A program made the position numbers and the translations under genes. A stretch of DNA of 64,000 bases from Bin87 sp965204905 (GTDB taxonomy: Bacteria > Chloroflexota > Dehalococcoidia > Lucifugimonadales > UBA3495), in assembly GCA_965204905.1 (NCBI GenBank), contig OZ242042.1:1736001-1800000 (forward strand), in the 5' to 3' direction. Position 1 is the first letter of the stretch; each line of letters begins with the position of its first letter. This document shows, piece by piece, positions 17,278-25,334 of this stretch. The notes beneath the pieces were generated by a model, which worked only from the letters and a program-made list of their open reading frames with translations, was not told the DNA's origin and ran no database searches.

Positions 17278-17730
17278 ATGCCCACCCAGATCGATTACGA
17301 ATACGACCATTCCCTTTACGGCGTCGAGCACGAGTCCGGCCCGTTCCACGTCACCCGGGAGATCATCGACACCTACACCCGCAGCGTCGGTGAGGACAAC
17401 CCGATCTATACCAATCCCGAGACCGCCAGGGCCGCCGGCTACGGCGACCAGGTTGCGCCGCCCACTCTCTGCGCCCTGTTCGAGCGCGGGGAACTACCGG
17501 ACATCAAGCTGGAATTCGGCCGGCGGCAATTCCACGGGGGCCAACGGGTGGAACCGCGGGCTCCGATAATCGTAGGCGACACTCTTACGGCGTCTTCGCA
17601 CCTCAAGGATGTGTACACCAAGACCGGGCGATCCGGAACCATGGTGCATGTGGTATGGGAAACTACGTTCCGCAACCAGGCCGGCGTGGTGGTTGCCGAC
17701 GTTCAACGTTCCCAGGTAGTTCGGGAGTGA
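17278..17730 (+). CDS. MaoC-like hot-dog protein, N-terminal (FAS1-dehydratase type) subunit
   Basis: 150 residues of the MaoC_dehydrat_N type. HVTREIIDTYTRSVGEDNPIY is the hot-dog helix with its preceding strand, and a central RRQFHGGQRVEPRAPI stretch follows. In catalytic MaoC hydratases the motif reads D.NPiH; here it is EDNPIY, so the His is replaced by Tyr, as is common in the non-catalytic partner of HadAB-like heterodimers. A GAGAGGAGCG ribosome site precedes the ATG. Eight bp separate it from the second MaoC gene, so the pair probably forms one two-subunit enoyl-thioester hydratase-like protein. Confidence 0.82.
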   Translation: MPTQIDYEYDHSLYGVEHESGPFHVTREIIDTYTRSVGEDNPIYTNPETARAAGYGDQVAPPTLCALFERGELPDIKLEFGRRQFHGGQRVEPRAPIIVGDTLTASSHLKDVYTKTGRSGTMVHVVWETTFRNQAGVVVADVQRSQVVRE

Positions 17731-17737
17731 CGCTGAG

Positions 17738-18178
17738 ATGACTGAATCCGCCAAACTGTACTTTGAAGACGTAGAATTGGGCGACGAAATCGGCCCGGCC
17801 ATCGTTTCGGTCTCCGACGAACAGGTCGTGGATTTTTGCTCTCTCTGGGGCAACCCGGCGCCCAACCGGTTCACCGACCAGGAACAGGCCGAGAAGGTAG
17901 GGTTGGCCGAGCCGATTGTGCCCGGCATCATGTCCATGGCGTTGGTTTCCCGCGTGCTGACCGACTGGGCCGGCGCCGGAACCCTGGCCGATCTGGACCT
18001 GGTCTTCCGCGGCACGATTCCCCACAACCAGCCGCTGCATGTCGGTATGCAAATCAGCGACACGGCGCAGGATGAGTCCGGCAACCACGTGCAATGCGAC
18101 ATCACCATGACCGGCCCGGTGCCTGACCGACCGTATATCATCGGAACCGCCCAACTCAATCTGCCTTCCCGTTCATAA
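17738..18178 (+). CDS. MaoC-like dehydratase, second subunit
   Basis: A 146-residue single hot-dog domain. LYFEDVELGDEIGP is the classical MaoC entry strand and VPGIMSMALVSRVL the substrate-tunnel helix. The catalytic block that normally reads GD.NPiH.D is here WGNPAPNRFTD, lacking the usual Asp/His dyad. Either chemistry differs or the pair binds acyl-thioesters without hydrating them. Its stop overlaps the VOC gene ATG as TAATG, so translation is coupled. Confidence 0.82.
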   Translation: MTESAKLYFEDVELGDEIGPAIVSVSDEQVVDFCSLWGNPAPNRFTDQEQAEKVGLAEPIVPGIMSMALVSRVLTDWAGAGTLADLDLVFRGTIPHNQPLHVGMQISDTAQDESGNHVQCDITMTGPVPDRPYIIGTAQLNLPSRS

Positions 18179-19095
18179 TGCTCCACAAACTTCGCCAAAT
18201 CGCCATGATGGTGAACGATCTACCGGAGGCCATTGCGCTTTACAGGAGAGCGCTCGGAATGGAGCCGTGCCGCACCGGATCGTTACCCCAATTCGGGCTG
18301 GACAACGCCGTACTTCCGGCGGGCAACGGCACTTTCGTGGAATTGTTGGCTCCCCACAGCTCCGATTCGGCGGGCGCCAGGTTCCTGCAAAGACGCGGCG
18401 AGGCTCCATACCTCATCATCTTCGAGACCAGGGAATACGATCGACTGATTCCACACCTGCGCGAGCAAGGAGTCAGAATCACCGGAGAAACCGAGCACGA
18501 GGGTTCGCGGTCCGCATTTCTGCATCCGTCATCGTGCAATGGAGCGTTCCTGGAAATAATCGAGGTAACCGATCCCACGAACTCCTGGCCCGCCGCCGGG
18601 CCGGAGTGGGAATCTACGGGCTACCAGCCGGACACCGTTCAGTTGCGGCAGATGGCCGTCATCGTAAATGATTTGGATGCCGCGATTGCCCGTTGGAGCG
18701 CACTATTCGGGTTGCAACCGACGAAGCGGTTTCAAATCAGCTTCACCGACTTGGAGATTGCCGTCCTTCCGCTGAGCGGGCGCGATACGTTCATTGAGCT
18801 GGCGCAACCCACAAGCGCCGATTCGCCATCCGGCAGGTTCCTGGCGCGATACGGCGAGGGCATCTATCTGACCATATATCAAATTGAAGACTCGCTGGCT
18901 ACGGAAGACCACCTGCAAACGCTGGATGGGATGCGGTTCACAACGTCGCGTCGGACTGACAATTACACCAACTTGGGTTTCAACAGCATTTGGCTGCACC
19001 CCGCCACCTTCAAAGGCGCGTTCACCCAGCTTTCCCAAGTGATCGATTCCGAAAATCCATGGCCTCCGGCCGGCGACGATTGGTACAAGGAATAA
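18178..19095 (+). CDS. two-domain VOC (glyoxalase-fold) protein
   Basis: 305 residues with two vicinal-oxygen-chelate domains, about 1-138 and 154-300, each with the LRQ.A..VNDL..AI start. Domain 1 keeps Glu in FVELLAP, His in AFLHP and Glu in GAFLEIIE, a partial metal set in the style of methylmalonyl-CoA epimerase or glyoxalase, although the first His is Gln. Domain 2 keeps FIELAQP and WLHP but ends in AFTQL, so one ligand is lost. Position directly after the MaoC pair suggests action on an acyl-CoA or 2-hydroxyacid intermediate. The substrate cannot be assigned. Confidence 0.82.
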   Translation: MLHKLRQIAMMVNDLPEAIALYRRALGMEPCRTGSLPQFGLDNAVLPAGNGTFVELLAPHSSDSAGARFLQRRGEAPYLIIFETREYDRLIPHLREQGVRITGETEHEGSRSAFLHPSSCNGAFLEIIEVTDPTNSWPAAGPEWESTGYQPDTVQLRQMAVIVNDLDAAIARWSALFGLQPTKRFQISFTDLEIAVLPLSGRDTFIELAQPTSADSPSGRFLARYGEGIYLTIYQIEDSLATEDHLQTLDGMRFTTSRRTDNYTNLGFNSIWLHPATFKGAFTQLSQVIDSENPWPPAGDDWYKE

Positions 19096-19099
19096 CGCC

Positions 19100-19963
19100 A
19101 TGCGCTCCCCCACATTGTCAGCAGCGCATGGCCATGTCCATTCGCGAGACGGCCATACCCACTCGCACGAAGACTATACTCATCAGGCGGTCTCCTTTCA
19201 GAACGTGGGCGTTGAATACGGGCCTGTGCTGGCGCTGGAAGAAGTGTCGTTCTCGGTGGAGAATGGCAGCCTGTCGGGGATCATCGGCCCCAATGGAGGC
19301 GGCAAGTCCACACTGCTCAAGACAGTGGTCGGCCTCGTAAAACCCAGCCGGGGACAGGTGCTCGTGGATGGGCGCCCCAGCCACCGCATGCGTCGTCGCA
19401 TCGGGTTCGTTCCGCAGTTGGAACAGGTCGATTGGCATTTCCCAGCAACGGTATGGGACGTGGTGATGATGGGACTCACTCCATCGAGGGGACTTTTCCG
19501 TTCGCACAGCCGGGCCAACCGCGAGGCTGCCGCCGAAGCCCTGGGCACGGTGGGATTGCAAGATCTCCGCCGCAGGGGGATCGGCGAACTTTCAGGAGGG
19601 CAGCGCCGGCGCGTTCTGCTGGCCCGGGCCATAGCGTCCCACCCGTCTCTGCTACTGCTAGACGAGCCGATGAACGGCCTCGACCCGACTGCGCAACACA
19701 GTTTCCTGGATATTATTGATCAGTTGCGAGAGGGTGGCGCTACGGTCATCATGTGCACCCACAACCTCACCTGCGTTTCCGCCCGAGCCAGCGACGTGGC
19801 GGTAATCAATGGCCGGCTTATCGCCTACGGCCCGCCGGAAGAAGTGCTGCTGGAATCGGTGCTGGCCGACGCGTTCGGGCATCAATTGGTGGTTCATGCC
19901 TCAGGAGGCACCTTCGCGCTTCACCATCACGACCACCGGCCCGCGTGGCCCGGCAGAAGCTGA
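19100..19963 (+). CDS. ABC transporter ATP-binding protein, zinc/manganese (ZnuC/MntB) type
   Basis: 287 residues. Walker A is GPNGGGKST, the signature is LSGGQ and Walker B is LLLLDEP, followed by the CTHN switch. The stretch VPQLEQVDWHFPATVWDVVMMG is typical of Mn/Zn/Fe(II) importers. Unusually, it has a His-rich head (HGHVHS, HTHSHEDYTH) and a His-rich tail (HHHDHR), suggesting direct metal sensing or binding. No permease or solute-binding protein gene is nearby, so it must work with subunits encoded elsewhere. The gene starts 5 bp after the VOC gene, with AAGGAA upstream. Confidence 0.9.
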   Translation: MRSPTLSAAHGHVHSRDGHTHSHEDYTHQAVSFQNVGVEYGPVLALEEVSFSVENGSLSGIIGPNGGGKSTLLKTVVGLVKPSRGQVLVDGRPSHRMRRRIGFVPQLEQVDWHFPATVWDVVMMGLTPSRGLFRSHSRANREAAAEALGTVGLQDLRRRGIGELSGGQRRRVLLARAIASHPSLLLLDEPMNGLDPTAQHSFLDIIDQLREGGATVIMCTHNLTCVSARASDVAVINGRLIAYGPPEEVLLESVLADAFGHQLVVHASGGTFALHHHDHRPAWPGRS

Positions 19964-20036
19964 AGCGTCCTTCGCTGTAGATTTCAGGCCGCTTTCCGCG
20001 CACCCGTAGCTAATCTATCCAAATAGGAGACCCAAG

Positions 20037-20885
20037 ATGTACGACCTCAATGGCAAGACCGCTCTCGTAACCGGCGCCGGCGGACGCCACGGCATCGGCC
20101 GGGCCATCGCAACTCGCCTCGCGTCTGAGGGCGCCGACGTTGTGGTCACCGACGTTGAAGCATCCCTGGATGCTATCCGTACGGAGGACCGTCTGGATGG
20201 CTGGGAGGGCCTCCCCAGCGTGGTCAAGGAAATCCAGGAGATGGGCCGTCGCAGTATGGGCCTCTACTACGACGTGGCGGACAGCGCCCAAGTGGATGCC
20301 ATGGTGTCCGACACGCTCAATGACTTCGGGAAAATCGACATCCTGGTGAACAACGCCGGCTCACGTCCGGGTCGGGACCGCGTGCTCATTGTGGAGCTCG
20401 AGGAGGACGCTTTCGACGATGTAATGCGCGTTAATGTCCGGGGAACCTACCTGGTGAGCCGCGCCGTTTGCCGTCACATGATCGACCGGGGCGGCCCCGG
20501 CAAGATCATCAACATTTCGTCAGGGGCTGGCAAACGCGGCATCGCCCGCTACGGAGCGTATTGCGCCAGCAAGTTCGCCGTCATCGGGTTCACCCAATCG
20601 CTGGCCCACGAGATGGCACCGTATCATGTCAACGTCAACGCGATTTGCCCAGGACTGGTGGACACCGAACGCGTTGACTTCATCGCGGCAGCGCTCGCCC
20701 CGGAGGGAACGTCCGGGGAGGAGCATCGCGCCCTGATGGTCCGTGAGCGGGAGATGCGGGTGCCGCTGGGACGCATTGCGCAAGGCGATGACATCGCGCG
20801 CATGGCGGCATTTCTCTCGTCAGCCGAATCCGACTACATGACAGGGTTGAGCATCAGTGTATCGGGCGGCTCGGAGATGAGCTAG
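20037..20885 (+). CDS. short-chain dehydrogenase/reductase (FabG-like)
   Basis: A 282-residue classical SDR. Cofactor loop is TGAGGRHGIG, followed by VVVTDVE (acidic, favouring NAD), LVNNAG, catalytic Ser in INISSGAG, YCASK, and CPGLVDTERVDF near the substrate loop. A 12-residue insertion after the second strand (ASLDAIRTEDRLDGW) is longer than in FabG. AGGAG precedes the ATG. It is downstream of the ABC ATPase by 73 bp and may be the last gene of that run. It is a distinct paralogue of the SDR at 15530. Confidence 0.9.
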   Translation: MYDLNGKTALVTGAGGRHGIGRAIATRLASEGADVVVTDVEASLDAIRTEDRLDGWEGLPSVVKEIQEMGRRSMGLYYDVADSAQVDAMVSDTLNDFGKIDILVNNAGSRPGRDRVLIVELEEDAFDDVMRVNVRGTYLVSRAVCRHMIDRGGPGKIINISSGAGKRGIARYGAYCASKFAVIGFTQSLAHEMAPYHVNVNAICPGLVDTERVDFIAAALAPEGTSGEEHRALMVREREMRVPLGRIAQGDDIARMAAFLSSAESDYMTGLSISVSGGSEMS

Positions 20886-20903
20886 GCGATTGCAGCGGTA
20901 CGC

Positions 20904-20909
20904 TATAAT
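20904..20909 (+). promoter_or_regulatory. TATAAT -10 box before a small membrane-protein gene
   Basis: GCTATAAT lies 20 bp before the ATG at 20929, with the GGAGG ribosome site in between. No -35 box at a normal distance is seen, so the transcript would have a very short leader. Confidence 0.35.
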
Positions 20910-20928
20910 AGCGGTGGAGGATGGTGCG

Positions 20929-21123
20929 ATGAACACCACAGCCGACAAAGTCGCAGGGATTGCTCTCGGAATCATTTTCTTCTGCCTCGGTATCGCCTCT
21001 CTTTTCATGCTGCCGTCCCAATGGACTTGGTACCAAGACGTTATGTTCGGGATCGCAATCTTCGGATGCAGCTTGGGGTGTTTCGCCGCCGTGTTCTTTG
21101 GCGTACCGGGTTCCTCAAAATAG
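20929..21123 (+). CDS. small two-helix membrane protein
   Basis: 64 residues with two predicted transmembrane helices, about 9-27 and 37-57, separated by PSQWTWYQD. GGAGG lies 8 nt upstream of the ATG. No family was recognised. It is followed after 10 bp by a second small hydrophobic ORF; together they may encode a small integral membrane pair. Confidence 0.6.
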   Translation: MNTTADKVAGIALGIIFFCLGIASLFMLPSQWTWYQDVMFGIAIFGCSLGCFAAVFFGVPGSSK

Positions 21124-21133
21124 GTGCGGCGGT

Positions 21134-21307
21134 ATGCCGTCACTGCCACGCGCAAGAGAGTGGATTGCCGCTGCCATATTTGGCATCATCCTTCTGTTCA
21201 TCGTACCCACGACGGCCGTTTGGTTATCGCTTGATGGCATCGTTATTTTTCTGTTGTGCATTGTCGTATTATCCGGCAGCTTCTTCGGGGAGTGGCGGGA
21301 TACTTAG
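21134..21307 (+). CDS. small membrane protein
   Basis: 57 residues from ATG 21134. Two hydrophobic stretches (WIAAAIFGIILLFIVP and IVIFLLCIVVLSGSFF) look membrane-spanning. After its TAG the same frame stays open to 21430 and encodes another hydrophobic helix (LSLAVAGYIVLSVIG), so the gene may be a truncated three-helix protein with an in-frame stop. The ribosome site (GGTGCGGCGG) is weak. Not recognised. Confidence 0.4.
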   Translation: MPSLPRAREWIAAAIFGIILLFIVPTTAVWLSLDGIVIFLLCIVVLSGSFFGEWRDT

Positions 21308-21462
21308 AATACGGAAAGGCAGTTCAGCCTGGCCCGGGTATTCTTTCGCACCTTTGAATGGCTGAGCTTGGCCGTCGCCGGCTACATTGTACTTTCCGTC
21401 ATCGGCAGCAGCACCGGTCTGCCCAAATAACAAAACACGACGCTACTGGATGATACGCTAGC

Positions 21463-21753
21463 ATGCCCATCGACCGCTCCCAGGTACAACATATCGCCGC
21501 TTTGGCGCGTATTTCGCTGACCGACGCGGAGACCGAGGCCTTCACCCGTCAGCTCTCCGACATCCTCGACCAGTTCGAGATTCTGCAAAGCTTGGACACC
21601 ACCGGCGTCTCCCCGACGGCCCACGTCGCCGGCCTGGACAACGTCCTCCGCGACGATGAACCCGCCGACAGCCTCCCCGCCGACGATACCATGCGCAACG
21701 CCCCACGACGACGCGGCGACTTCTTCCAGGTCCGCGCCGTCCTTGACGAATAA
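21463..21753 (+). CDS. gatC: Asp/Glu-tRNA amidotransferase subunit C
   Basis: A 96-residue GatC. The N-terminal VQHIAALARISLTDAE and the AETEAFTRQLSDILD helix are diagnostic, followed by TTGVSPTAHV and the LRDDEP loop. GatC wraps around GatA and stabilises the GatCAB complex that amidates mischarged Glu-tRNA-Gln or Asp-tRNA-Asn. It ends 6 bp before gatA. gatB is not in this window. Confidence 0.92.
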   Translation: MPIDRSQVQHIAALARISLTDAETEAFTRQLSDILDQFEILQSLDTTGVSPTAHVAGLDNVLRDDEPADSLPADDTMRNAPRRRGDFFQVRAVLDE

Positions 21754-21759
21754 TCCGCT

Positions 21760-23217
21760 ATGTCCGAACTCTGGCAGCTGTCCGTAACCCAGGCATCCCA
21801 ACTCCTCGCTGACCGTCAAATCAGCAGCGTTGAGCTCACCGAATCGTTGCTACAGCGAATCGCCGATGTGGACGGCCGGCTGTCGTCGTACATCACCGTA
21901 ACGGCTGATGCAGCACGGCAGCAAGCGGAAGCCGCCGACCGGCGCATCGCGGCTGGCCGGGCTGGCTCGTTGACCGGAATCCCGATGCAGATTAAGGACC
22001 TGCTGTGTACCAATGGCATCCTTACTACCTGCGCTTCCCGAATGCTCGCTGAATACGTACCCGTGTACGATGCTACGGCGGTTGCCAGGCTGCGCGAGCA
22101 GGGCGCGGTGTTGCTGGGCAAGGGCAACATGGACGAATTCGGCATGGGGTCTTCCACGGAAAATTCCGCCTTCTTTCCTACACGGAATCCCTGGGACGTC
22201 GGGAGGGTGCCAGGGGGCAGCAGCGGCGGTTCGGCTGCTGCGGTCGCCGCTGGAGCCGCGACCTTCGCGCTGGGCACGGACACCGGCGGCAGCATCCGTC
22301 AACCGGCATCTTTCTGTGGGATCACGGGGTTGAAACCTACCTATGGCCGGGTCAGCCGTTACGGGCTGGTGGCCTATGCGTCGTCGCTGGACCAGATCGG
22401 ACCGCTGGGGCGGGATGCAGTGGACTGCGCGACTATCCTGCAAGCCATCGCCGGCCACGATCCGCATGACGCCACCTCGCTGCCCGCGCCGGTTCCCGAT
22501 TACGCAGCGGGAATTAACGGCGACGTGACGGGCCTGCGCTTGGGGGTGCCTCGGGAGTATTTTGCCGAGGGAATGGATGCGGGCGTGCGGGAGGCTGTGA
22601 CATCTGCCATCGACCAACTGGCCGCCCTGGGCGCGGAAATAAGCGAGGTATCGCTGCCGACCACCGAGTACGCCCTCGCCTGTTATTACATCATCGCGCC
22701 TTCCGAGTGCTCCGCCAACCTGGCGCGATACGACGGCGTGAAGTACGGTTATTCCCACCAGGGTGACGGTGATATGTGGGAAGCCATGGAGCGAACCCGT
22801 CAGCACGGCTTCGGCCCCGAAGTCAAGCGGCGGGTGATGTTGGGCGCGTTCGCGCTGTCGTCGGGTTACTACGACGCTTACTATCACAAAGCCCAGCAGG
22901 TGCGGACCCTGATCAGGGAGGACTTCACCCGCGCGTTTGAGCATGTGGACGCCCTGGTCGCCCCGGTATCGCCAGTGGTTGCGTTCCCCATCGGCGAACG
23001 CTCCGACGACCCGGTGCGGATGTACCTGGTGGACGTTTACACGTTGCCGGTGAACATCGCGGGACTGCCGGCGATGTCCGTTCCGTGCGGGTTCAACGAG
23101 GGGCTGCCGGTGGGCCTACAGCTGATCGGCCCGCACCTGGCCGAGGCGAGGCTGCTGAACATCGCCCACGCCTACCAGCAGGCGACGGAATGGCACCAGC
23201 AGCGTCCGGCTCTGTGA
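21760..23217 (+). CDS. gatA: Asp/Glu-tRNA amidotransferase subunit A
   Basis: A 485-residue amidase-signature enzyme, the usual GatA length. The Ser-cisSer-Lys triad regions can be read: Lys in MQIKDLLC, PGGSSGGSAAAVAAG, and DTGGSIRQPASFCG. It releases ammonia from glutamine for transamidation of Glu-tRNA-Gln. It directly follows gatC. An asparaginyl-tRNA synthetase gene follows after 50 bp, so Asn-tRNA can be made directly and GatCAB may serve mainly Gln-tRNA here. Confidence 0.95.
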   Translation: MSELWQLSVTQASQLLADRQISSVELTESLLQRIADVDGRLSSYITVTADAARQQAEAADRRIAAGRAGSLTGIPMQIKDLLCTNGILTTCASRMLAEYVPVYDATAVARLREQGAVLLGKGNMDEFGMGSSTENSAFFPTRNPWDVGRVPGGSSGGSAAAVAAGAATFALGTDTGGSIRQPASFCGITGLKPTYGRVSRYGLVAYASSLDQIGPLGRDAVDCATILQAIAGHDPHDATSLPAPVPDYAAGINGDVTGLRLGVPREYFAEGMDAGVREAVTSAIDQLAALGAEISEVSLPTTEYALACYYIIAPSECSANLARYDGVKYGYSHQGDGDMWEAMERTRQHGFGPEVKRRVMLGAFALSSGYYDAYYHKAQQVRTLIREDFTRAFEHVDALVAPVSPVVAFPIGERSDDPVRMYLVDVYTLPVNIAGLPAMSVPCGFNEGLPVGLQLIGPHLAEARLLNIAHAYQQATEWHQQRPAL

Positions 23218-23225
23218 AAGCCGTG

Positions 23226-23234
23226 TGCTAAAAT
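23226..23234 (+). promoter_or_regulatory. extended -10 promoter of asnS
   Basis: TGCTAAAAT, 33 bp before the asnS ATG, which is the same distance as the TGCTAAACT box before cysS. Confidence 0.4.
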
Positions 23235-23267
23235 TCCGTATCAACGGGTATAGGAGGGTCGCCTGGT

Positions 23268-24671
23268 ATGCCTACTTCTGAACGCACACGCATTAAGGAT
23301 CTCCTGGACGTTGAGCGGTTGGATGACGCTCCCAATCCCGTCGCGGTGAACGGTTGGGTCAAGACCGTCCGATCTTCGGGCGGCGTTTCCTTCGTCCAAA
23401 TCAACGACGGGTCGAGTCTGGCGGACTTGCAGATCGTCGTCGATGCCAACTGTCCCGATTACGCCCTCGTCGGCAGCCTGACGACCGGATGCAGCCTGAC
23501 GGCCTTCGGGGTATTGCAAGAATCCCTCGGACGGGGCCAGAAGTACGAGGTAGTCGCCAGTAGCCTGGAAATGCTGGGCAGCGCCGACCCGGAGGAATAC
23601 CCGCTGCAAAAGAAACGGCACACCCTGGAGTTTCTGCGGGAGTTGGCCCATCTCCGTCCGCGCACCAACACCTTTGGCGCGGTGGCTCGCGTGCGCAACG
23701 CGATGGCGTTCGGCATTCACCAGTTCTTCCAGCAGCGCGGATTCCTCTACATCCAGACGCCGATCATCACCGCCAGCGATGCCGAGGGTGCCGGCGCCAT
23801 GTTCCGGGCCACCACTCTCGACCTTGACAACCTGCCCACCCAAGCCGGCCACGTGGACAACGACGCTGATTTCTTCGGACGGCCGGCCTTTCTAACCGTC
23901 AGCGGGCAGTTGGAAGCAGAGATTTTCGCACAGGCAATGTCCGACGTGTACACCTTTGGCCCGACCTTCCGCGCCGAGAACTCTAACACCTCGCGGCACC
24001 TGGCGGAGTTCTGGATGGTGGAGCCAGAAGTCGCCTTCTGTGACCTGGACGGCCTGGCCCAGTTGGCCGAGGACTTCCTGCGCGGCATCTTCGCCCACGT
24101 GCTGGAGACCTGCCCCGAGGACATGGCGTTCTTCAACCGGTTCTACGACAAGGAACTGATCACGACCCTTGAGGATATTGCCAATTCCGACTTCGAGCGC
24201 ATGACCTACACGGAGGCGGTCAAGGTATTAGAGGAATCGGGCGAGTCCTTCGAGTTCCCAGTGCGTTGGGGCGCCGACCTGCAATCCGAGCATGAACGGT
24301 ACCTCACTGAGCGGAAAGTCGGCCGGCCGGTCATCGTCACCGACTACCCCAGCGCGATCAAGGCGTTCTATATGCGACTGAACGAGGACGGCGAAACGGT
24401 GCGGGCAATGGACGTGCTGGTGCCTCGCATCGGCGAGATTATCGGCGGCAGCCAACGCGAGGAACGGCTGGACGTGCTGCAATCCCGCATGGCGGAAGCG
24501 GGCCTCGATGATGCCCCATACTGGTGGTACTTGGACCTCCGACGCTACGGCACCACGCCCCACGCGGGTTTCGGGCTGGGGTTCGAGCGGACGGTGCAGT
24601 TTGCCACGGGGATGCAGAACATCAGGGACATCATCGCGTTCCCACGCACGCCGCGCAGCGCCGAGTTCTAA
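23268..24671 (+). CDS. asnS: asparaginyl-tRNA synthetase
   Basis: A 467-residue class IIb synthetase. The N-terminal OB-fold anticodon-binding domain (about 20-105: VNGWVKTVRSSGGVSFVQIND) is followed by the catalytic domain. Motif 2 is FRAENSNTSRHLAEFWMVEPE, with the S-N-T-S-R pattern that separates AsnRS from AspRS. Motif 3 is GFGLGFERTVQFATG. AGGAGG lies upstream. It charges tRNA-Asn and is probably expressed from its own extended -10 box as well as by read-through from gatA. Confidence 0.95.
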   Translation: MPTSERTRIKDLLDVERLDDAPNPVAVNGWVKTVRSSGGVSFVQINDGSSLADLQIVVDANCPDYALVGSLTTGCSLTAFGVLQESLGRGQKYEVVASSLEMLGSADPEEYPLQKKRHTLEFLRELAHLRPRTNTFGAVARVRNAMAFGIHQFFQQRGFLYIQTPIITASDAEGAGAMFRATTLDLDNLPTQAGHVDNDADFFGRPAFLTVSGQLEAEIFAQAMSDVYTFGPTFRAENSNTSRHLAEFWMVEPEVAFCDLDGLAQLAEDFLRGIFAHVLETCPEDMAFFNRFYDKELITTLEDIANSDFERMTYTEAVKVLEESGESFEFPVRWGADLQSEHERYLTERKVGRPVIVTDYPSAIKAFYMRLNEDGETVRAMDVLVPRIGEIIGGSQREERLDVLQSRMAEAGLDDAPYWWYLDLRRYGTTPHAGFGLGFERTVQFATGMQNIRDIIAFPRTPRSAEF

Positions 24672-24701
24672 TTGACGATGTACTTGGCGCGGCCATATAA
24701 T
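24672..24701 (+). promoter_or_regulatory. strong promoter of the ComDE-like genes
   Basis: TTGACG (24672-24677), 18-bp spacer, TATAAT (24696-24701). It starts right after the asnS stop and is the best sigma-70-type promoter in the window. The ATG at 24767 follows after a ~60 nt leader. Confidence 0.65.
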
Positions 24702-24766
24702 GCCGACCTGATTATCTCGCACTATCGCGGCGCCGGGCGCGGCGCTTATGTCAAGGAGTCGCCAGA

Positions 24767-25279
24767 ATGACCACCGAAGTTTACGAATCCGTACTGCACC
24801 CGGCTTCCCTGGTCGCCGAGCTGAAAAAGAACAACGTGTCCCACGTAGTGTGGCTGCCCGACAGCGAGACCAACTTCCTCTACACCATGATGACAGAGGA
24901 GCCTTCACTCGACCTGATCCCGGTGTGTCGCGAAGGCGAAACCATGGCGGTCGCGGCCGGCCTGTGGGTTGGCGGTGCGAATCCGGTGGTGCTGATCCAG
25001 AACACCGGCGTCTTTGAGGCCGGCGACTCCATACGCGGCCTGTGCCTGGACCTCAACCAACCCCTGGTGATGCTGGTCGGTTATCGCGGCTGGACGCGGC
25101 GCGGCCCCACGCCCGACTCCGCCGGACGATTCATCGAGCACATCCTCCACGCCTGGGGCATCAACTACTACTTGGTGGAAACCGATGACGACGCTGACCG
25201 GATCAGCATAGCTTTTGAAGAGTCCCAGCGGCTCAGCCGGCCCGTGGCCGTCCTCATTGGCACCGAGTTCGGCGCCTAG
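24767..25279 (+). CDS. ThDP decarboxylase alpha subunit (sulfopyruvate/phosphonopyruvate decarboxylase-like)
   Basis: A 170-residue pyrimidine-binding domain of a split ThDP enzyme, similar to ComD, which with ComE decarboxylates sulfopyruvate to sulfoacetaldehyde. The catalytic Glu is in CREGETMAVAAG. The GVFEAGDSIRGL and PLVMLVGYRG stretches match this family. Split alpha and beta genes favour the sulfopyruvate-type enzyme over the usually fused phosphonopyruvate decarboxylase. No PEP mutase gene is nearby. AAGGAG precedes the ATG. The true 2-oxoacid substrate is not certain. Confidence 0.85.
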   Translation: MTTEVYESVLHPASLVAELKKNNVSHVVWLPDSETNFLYTMMTEEPSLDLIPVCREGETMAVAAGLWVGGANPVVLIQNTGVFEAGDSIRGLCLDLNQPLVMLVGYRGWTRRGPTPDSAGRFIEHILHAWGINYYLVETDDDADRISIAFEESQRLSRPVAVLIGTEFGA

Positions 25280-25334
25280 TAGATAGCAGCCATTCCCAGC
25301 CCACCCCGCGCCTACGCGAGCAGGAGCAAGTCCC

